From contig CANRMZ010000039.1 in the NCBI GenBank assembly GCA_947631885.1, positions 1 through 8,990 of the forward strand: a stretch of DNA of 8,990 nucleotides, written 5' to 3'. This stretch comes from an uncultured Bacilli bacterium (GTDB lineage Bacteria; Bacillota_I; Bacilli_A; RF39; UBA660). This document shows, piece after piece, positions 6,292-8,990 of this stretch. Both the position numbers and the translations under genes were made by a program. The notes below the pieces were generated by a model. The model was not told the DNA's origin and ran no database searches. It worked only from the letters and a program-made list of their open reading frames with translations. How positions within the stretch are numbered: the first letter of the stretch is position 1; each line of letters opens with the position of its first letter.

Positions 6292-6669
6292 GTGAGTTGT
6301 AACGTTTTAAAACTATATAAAATAGGAAAGTTTTATAATGCCTATAAAGATGATGGATACATTATTCATGAACTGATGGGTTATAAATTTGTTGAATATA
6401 AGCAAAGCGTTGGATTCCCAGAATCCGCGTTTTCTAAAGTTATACAAAAATTAAATGATGAAAAAATAAGCTATGAAATATATGAAAAAAATAAAGTGGT
6501 TGATAAGTATAAAGGGATAAATAAGAATTATCAGCATGTTCTTAAAAAGGCAATTAATAATATTAATGTTGAAAATAGAGTCAATCGTCTAAAAGAAATT
6601 ATTGACAATTGTTCTAATAAAGAGATTGAAAAGATTATTGAGGCTATCGAAGATGGAAGATTTAAATAA
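6292..6669 (+). CDS. DGR accessory protein, MutS-like (MSL; MutS domain-I fold)
   Basis: This 125-residue protein resembles the N-terminal mismatch-recognition domain of MutS, without its clamp or ATPase domains. Residues 11-30 (IGKFYNAYKDDGYIIHELMG) match the G-FYE-Y-DDA-I pattern, and VGFPESAFSKVIQKLNDEKIS (40-60) matches the P-x-G-[FI]-P-x-x-A...L section. The C terminus (about 85-125) is charged and helical. MutS-like proteins are a known accessory class in DGRs. Residue 16 is asparagine where the MutS FxE motif has glutamate; the phenylalanine is kept (F14). The GTG start is set by GAAGGGAG upstream. The 3' end overlaps the Avd gene by 17 nt, showing translational coupling. It may bind the DGR RNA-cDNA hybrid or a mismatched intermediate; this is inference. 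Confidence 0.7.
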   Translation: MSCNVLKLYKIGKFYNAYKDDGYIIHELMGYKFVEYKQSVGFPESAFSKVIQKLNDEKISYEIYEKNKVVDKYKGINKNYQHVLKKAINNINVENRVNRLKEIIDNCSNKEIEKIIEAIEDGRFK

Positions 6670-7006
6670 AGACAAGTTTCTTATATTAAAAAATATAAAG
6701 AAATTTATTCTCTCTTTAGAAAAGCTACTTATAACTTTTCCTAAAAAAGATATTTTGACTCGTAATATGATTTATAATGATTCTTTAGAGTTGTTAGAAA
6801 TGATTTTAAAGGCTAATTATGAAACTGAACCAAATAAGAAACATGAATATAAAATCAATGCTTTAGCACGTATTAATAAAATAGACTTTTATTTAGAAAG
6901 AGCATATTATTTAAGGTATATTAGTGAAAAACAGTGTATGAGTAAATCAAGAGAGCTCCTTCGAATAAACAAAATGATTTATGCATGGTGTAAAAATGAA
7001 GTATGA
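6653..7006 (+). CDS. avd: DGR accessory variability determinant (Avd-like four-helix-bundle protein)
   Basis: This 117-residue, Lys-rich protein is almost wholly helical. It follows the Avd/S23 four-helix pattern: a first helix ending in the family-typical FPKKDILTR (residues 29-37), a second helix with NDSLELLEMILKANYE, a third around LARINKIDFYLERAYYLRYIS, and a last helix ending MIYAWCK. Avd forms a basic pentamer that binds RT and template RNA and is needed for retrohoming. The ATG at 6653 is chosen because GAGG (6640-6643) lies 9 nt upstream; longer in-frame starts run into the MSL gene. It overlaps MSL by 17 nt and RT by 11 nt. It ends in TGA, showing the standard code is used. The length is a little below the usual 120-130. 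Confidence 0.8.
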   Translation: MEDLNKDKFLILKNIKKFILSLEKLLITFPKKDILTRNMIYNDSLELLEMILKANYETEPNKKHEYKINALARINKIDFYLERAYYLRYISEKQCMSKSRELLRINKMIYAWCKNEV

Positions 7007-8078
7007 CATAACCGTAGAAAATATCTTGAATATTTATGAAAATGAAATTTCTAAAAATATAAAAAATAAGAATAAGATATATAACTTCGAACGTAATAAA
7101 ATGCAAAATGTATGTGATATTATTGATATGTTAATGGCTGGAAACATTGGCCATGAAATGTATAATATTTTCCTGATTTATGAGCCAAAATGTCGTTTAG
7201 TAATGTCCTTACCAGTTAAAGATAAAATAATAAACCATTTTATAACAAGATATTCATTAGAGAAAAATTTAACTAAATATTTAGATATTAGAAATTGTGC
7301 TACCCGAAAAAACATGGGCACCGATTATGCCATTAAACTACTAAAAAAATATATTGAAATAAATAAAACTAAATATAAAGAATTTTATGTATTAAAAATT
7401 GATATTAAAAAGTATTTTTATAATATTGATCATCGTATTTTAAAAAAGCAATTAAAAGAAGATTTAAATGATTATGAATATGACTTGATAAGCAAAATAA
7501 TTGATACAACTAATAGTAGCTATATAAATCGTACTATTAATTATTTTAAAAATAAATATAATGTTGATGTTCCCATTTATGAAGAAGGGAAAGGCCTACC
7601 TATTGGCAATATGACCAGTCAATTTTTATCTATCTATTATTTATATAAGTTAGATTTTTTTATAGTGCATGAATTACATTTAAAATACTATGTTAGATAT
7701 ATGGATGATTTTATTATTATAAGTCATGATTTAGACCATCTTAAAAGTGCTAAAGAAATAATCAAGGATAAGCTTTTAAAGGAGTATAATTTAGAGGCTC
7801 ATGACAAAAAAACCATGATTAGCAAATGTAATAATGGTTTTAGTTTTTTAGGATATACCTTTAAGATTATTAATAATAAGACTATTATTAAGATTAAAAG
7901 AAGTAATTATGAAAAAATAAAAAGAAAAGTCAAAGAAGCTAAGCATATGCTACAGCATAACCTAATTAGTTATAATAAAGCTTTTTGTAAAATAATGACT
8001 TATAGTAATATTTATCGTTATTGTGATAATATTAAAATTCTAAATATCATAGAAAGATATTTTTATTATGGAAAATAG
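6996..8078 (+). CDS. DGR-type reverse transcriptase
   Basis: With the ATG at 6996 the protein has 360 residues; an in-frame ATG at 6981 would add five. Both starts overlap Avd, and the later one gives a typical 11-nt coupling overlap. RT motifs in order: KCRLVMSLPVKDKIINHFI; ATRKNMGTDYA; FYVLKIDIKKYFYNID (catalytic D136); GLPIGNMTSQ (203-209), the DGR-specific I/L-G-x-x-x-S-Q that replaces the QGxxxSP of other RTs; YMDD (235-238) with the two catalytic aspartates; and FSFLGYTF. No maturase or endonuclease domain follows, unlike group II intron proteins, and the short length fits DGR RTs. It copies TR RNA to cDNA with errors at adenines. All catalytic residues are present, so it looks active. 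Confidence 0.95.
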   Translation: MKYDITVENILNIYENEISKNIKNKNKIYNFERNKMQNVCDIIDMLMAGNIGHEMYNIFLIYEPKCRLVMSLPVKDKIINHFITRYSLEKNLTKYLDIRNCATRKNMGTDYAIKLLKKYIEINKTKYKEFYVLKIDIKKYFYNIDHRILKKQLKEDLNDYEYDLISKIIDTTNSSYINRTINYFKNKYNVDVPIYEEGKGLPIGNMTSQFLSIYYLYKLDFFIVHELHLKYYVRYMDDFIIISHDLDHLKSAKEIIKDKLLKEYNLEAHDKKTMISKCNNGFSFLGYTFKIINNKTIIKIKRSNYEKIKRKVKEAKHMLQHNLISYNKAFCKIMTYSNIYRYCDNIKILNIIERYFYYGK

Positions 8079-8319
8079 ATATAATTTCTTTAAAAAATTA
8101 TTTCCTGAATATGTAATTTTGATTGATAATAAGACATTTGGTTTAGATACAAAATTAAAACAATACATGAAGAATAAAGATATTAATTATATTACTGTTG
8201 ATAGTAATAATAATATTAATATTTTTTCTTGCAAAGAAAATAATTATAAGTATTATGCTATGCGAATTTTTTTGTTTGAATTTATTACCGATTATTTAGA
8301 AAGTTTTATGCTAAGTTAA
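8068..8319 (+). CDS. Unrecognised 83-residue protein, last gene of the DGR operon
   Basis: The ATG at 8068 overlaps the RT end by 11 nt, like the other junctions of the operon. A weak purine stretch (GAAAG, about 11 nt upstream) and the overlap suggest translation by coupling. The protein is rich in Asn, Lys, Phe and Tyr. It has an amphipathic start (NFFKKLFPEYVILID), a central beta-like part (INYITVDSNNNINIFSC) and an aromatic C-terminal helix (AMRIFLFEFITDYLESFML). No signal peptide, clear transmembrane segment or known motif was recognised. It overlaps the convergent phosphohexomutase gene by 14 bp. Position suggests a DGR accessory role, but a chance passenger cannot be excluded. Confidence 0.6.
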   Translation: MENRYNFFKKLFPEYVILIDNKTFGLDTKLKQYMKNKDINYITVDSNNNINIFSCKENNYKYYAMRIFLFEFITDYLESFMLS

Positions 8320-8989
8320 TAATGTTTTGAACAAGAGTTAGGTATTCTTCTTGGATTTGTTTTAAATCTTCTTCCGTTTGCTTTTCAAATCTGAGTGTTA
8401 AAGCTGGAGTAGTATTACTTTGTCTTATTAAAGCAAAGCCATCATTAAAATCAATTCTTACACCATCAATATCATTAAAGGTAATACCTTTACTAGTAAC
8501 ATATTCTTTAACTTTATCAATAACGCACTTTTTCTTATCATCAGGACAGTCAATTTTAATTTCAGGAGTATTGTAGTATTTAGGAATATTACTTAATAGT
8601 TCAGATACGCTTTCATTGATATGAGTAAGCATTTCGATGATTCTTAACGAAGCATATATCCCATCATCAACACCTGGCCATCTATCGGTAAACCATAAGT
8701 GACCAGAGAACTCGCCACCAAAATCATAGCCTTCAGTATTGATAGTATAGTTTTGATAGCTATTGCCAGTTCGATTTACAAATACGGGAAGATTTAATTT
8801 ATGCATTTCATCAAGCATAGCTTTAGAACATTTAACATCCATTATAGCTTTTTTACTTTTTAAGGTAGGGTATAAATAACGATACATCATAATCATAACC
8901 TTATCAATGGTAATAAAGTTTCCTTCGTTATCGATTAACCCAACTCGATCGGCATCACCATCGATACCAATACCTAGATCACAATTATG
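8306..8989 (-). CDS. Phosphomannomutase/phosphoglucomutase (alpha-D-phosphohexomutase), N-terminus outside the window
   Basis: The frame continues to the right edge, upstream of the first in-window ATG (8896), so the gene is incomplete. Family motifs in order: DGDADRVG (about 8940-8962), the Mg2+-binding loop; GGEFSGH, the sugar-binding loop that picks the substrate hydroxyl; and RQSNTTPALTLRFE near the C terminus, the phosphate-binding loop of domain 4. The phosphoserine loop of domain 1 is off-window. The enzyme interconverts hexose 1- and 6-phosphates in the cytoplasm for cell-envelope sugar synthesis. Mannose or glucose preference, and the manB/pgm choice, cannot be settled here. It is convergent with the DGR operon, overlaps its last gene by 14 bp, and appears to be an ordinary chromosomal flank. 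Confidence 0.92.
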   Translation of the reverse strand, partial: HNCDLGIGIDGDADRVGLIDNEGNFITIDKVMIMMYRYLYPTLKSKKAIMDVKCSKAMLDEMHKLNLPVFVNRTGNSYQNYTINTEGYDFGGEFSGHLWFTDRWPGVDDGIYASLRIIEMLTHINESVSELLSNIPKYYNTPEIKIDCPDDKKKCVIDKVKEYVTSKGITFNDIDGVRIDFNDGFALIRQSNTTPALTLRFEKQTEEDLKQIQEEYLTLVQNIINLA

Positions 8990-8990
8990 A

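Noticed and set aside
6996..8078. Group II intron or retron reverse transcriptase
   Set aside because: The IGNMTSQ motif, short length, lack of maturase/endonuclease domains and adjacent TR/VR/Avd all point to a DGR.
8306..8896. Complete 196-residue gene starting at the ATG at 8896
   Set aside because: The frame continues to the window edge and carries the DGDADRVG loop upstream of that ATG, so the gene is longer and simply cut off.
1..8990. CRISPR array, tRNA, rRNA, insertion sequence or attachment site
   Set aside because: No regularly spaced repeats, tRNA-like cloverleaf, transposase or terminal inverted repeats were seen.

Overview
The window is very AT-rich and uses the standard bacterial code, since one gene ends in TGA. 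Short purine-rich ribosome binding sites, tightly overlapping genes and a large secreted multidomain surface protein suggest an uncultured, low-GC, probably gut-associated Bacillota/Bacilli genome. This placement is an inference from composition and protein style; there is no marker gene here. No phage or transposon genes are visible, so the locus looks chromosomal.

Layout. (1) About 1-4148, + strand: the 3' part of a giant surface protein with a transglutaminase/papain-like region, a discoidin (F5/8 type C) domain, Ig-like repeats, a charged linker and a C-terminal membrane anchor. (2) A bidirectional terminator hairpin containing both stop codons, then a small XRE-type repressor on the - strand (4160-4387). 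(3) A compact divergent control region (4388-4569) with overlapping promoters and two identical operators, GAGTA-N7-TACTC. (4) 4570-8319, + strand: a complete diversity-generating retroelement (DGR). It has a membrane-anchored target protein ending in a C-type-lectin-like domain, a 108-bp variable repeat (VR, 5726-5833), the matching template repeat (TR, 6013-6120), a structured RNA spacer, a MutS-domain-I-like accessory protein (MSL), an Avd-like accessory protein, a DGR reverse transcriptase and an unrecognised 83-residue gene. (5) 8306 to the window end, - strand: the C-terminal part of a phosphohexomutase, convergent with the DGR operon.

How it works together. VR and TR differ at 17 of 108 positions, and every difference sits at a TR adenine (17 of 39 adenines, 0 of 69 other bases). 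That is the signature of adenine-specific mutagenic retrohoming. The RT and Avd would copy TR RNA into mutated cDNA, which replaces the VR and rewrites up to 14 residues near the C terminus of the displayed protein. The overlapping msl-avd-rt-orf83 reading frames point to one operon. The XRE protein is well placed to repress both itself and the target gene through the shared operators.

The least explained parts are the dedicated repressor/operator switch, the stable UACG-capped hairpin and TR-proximal stem in the DGR RNA, the MSL protein lacking the usual FxE glutamate, the 83-residue gene after the RT, and a possible leader switch that could hide the target gene's ribosome binding site.
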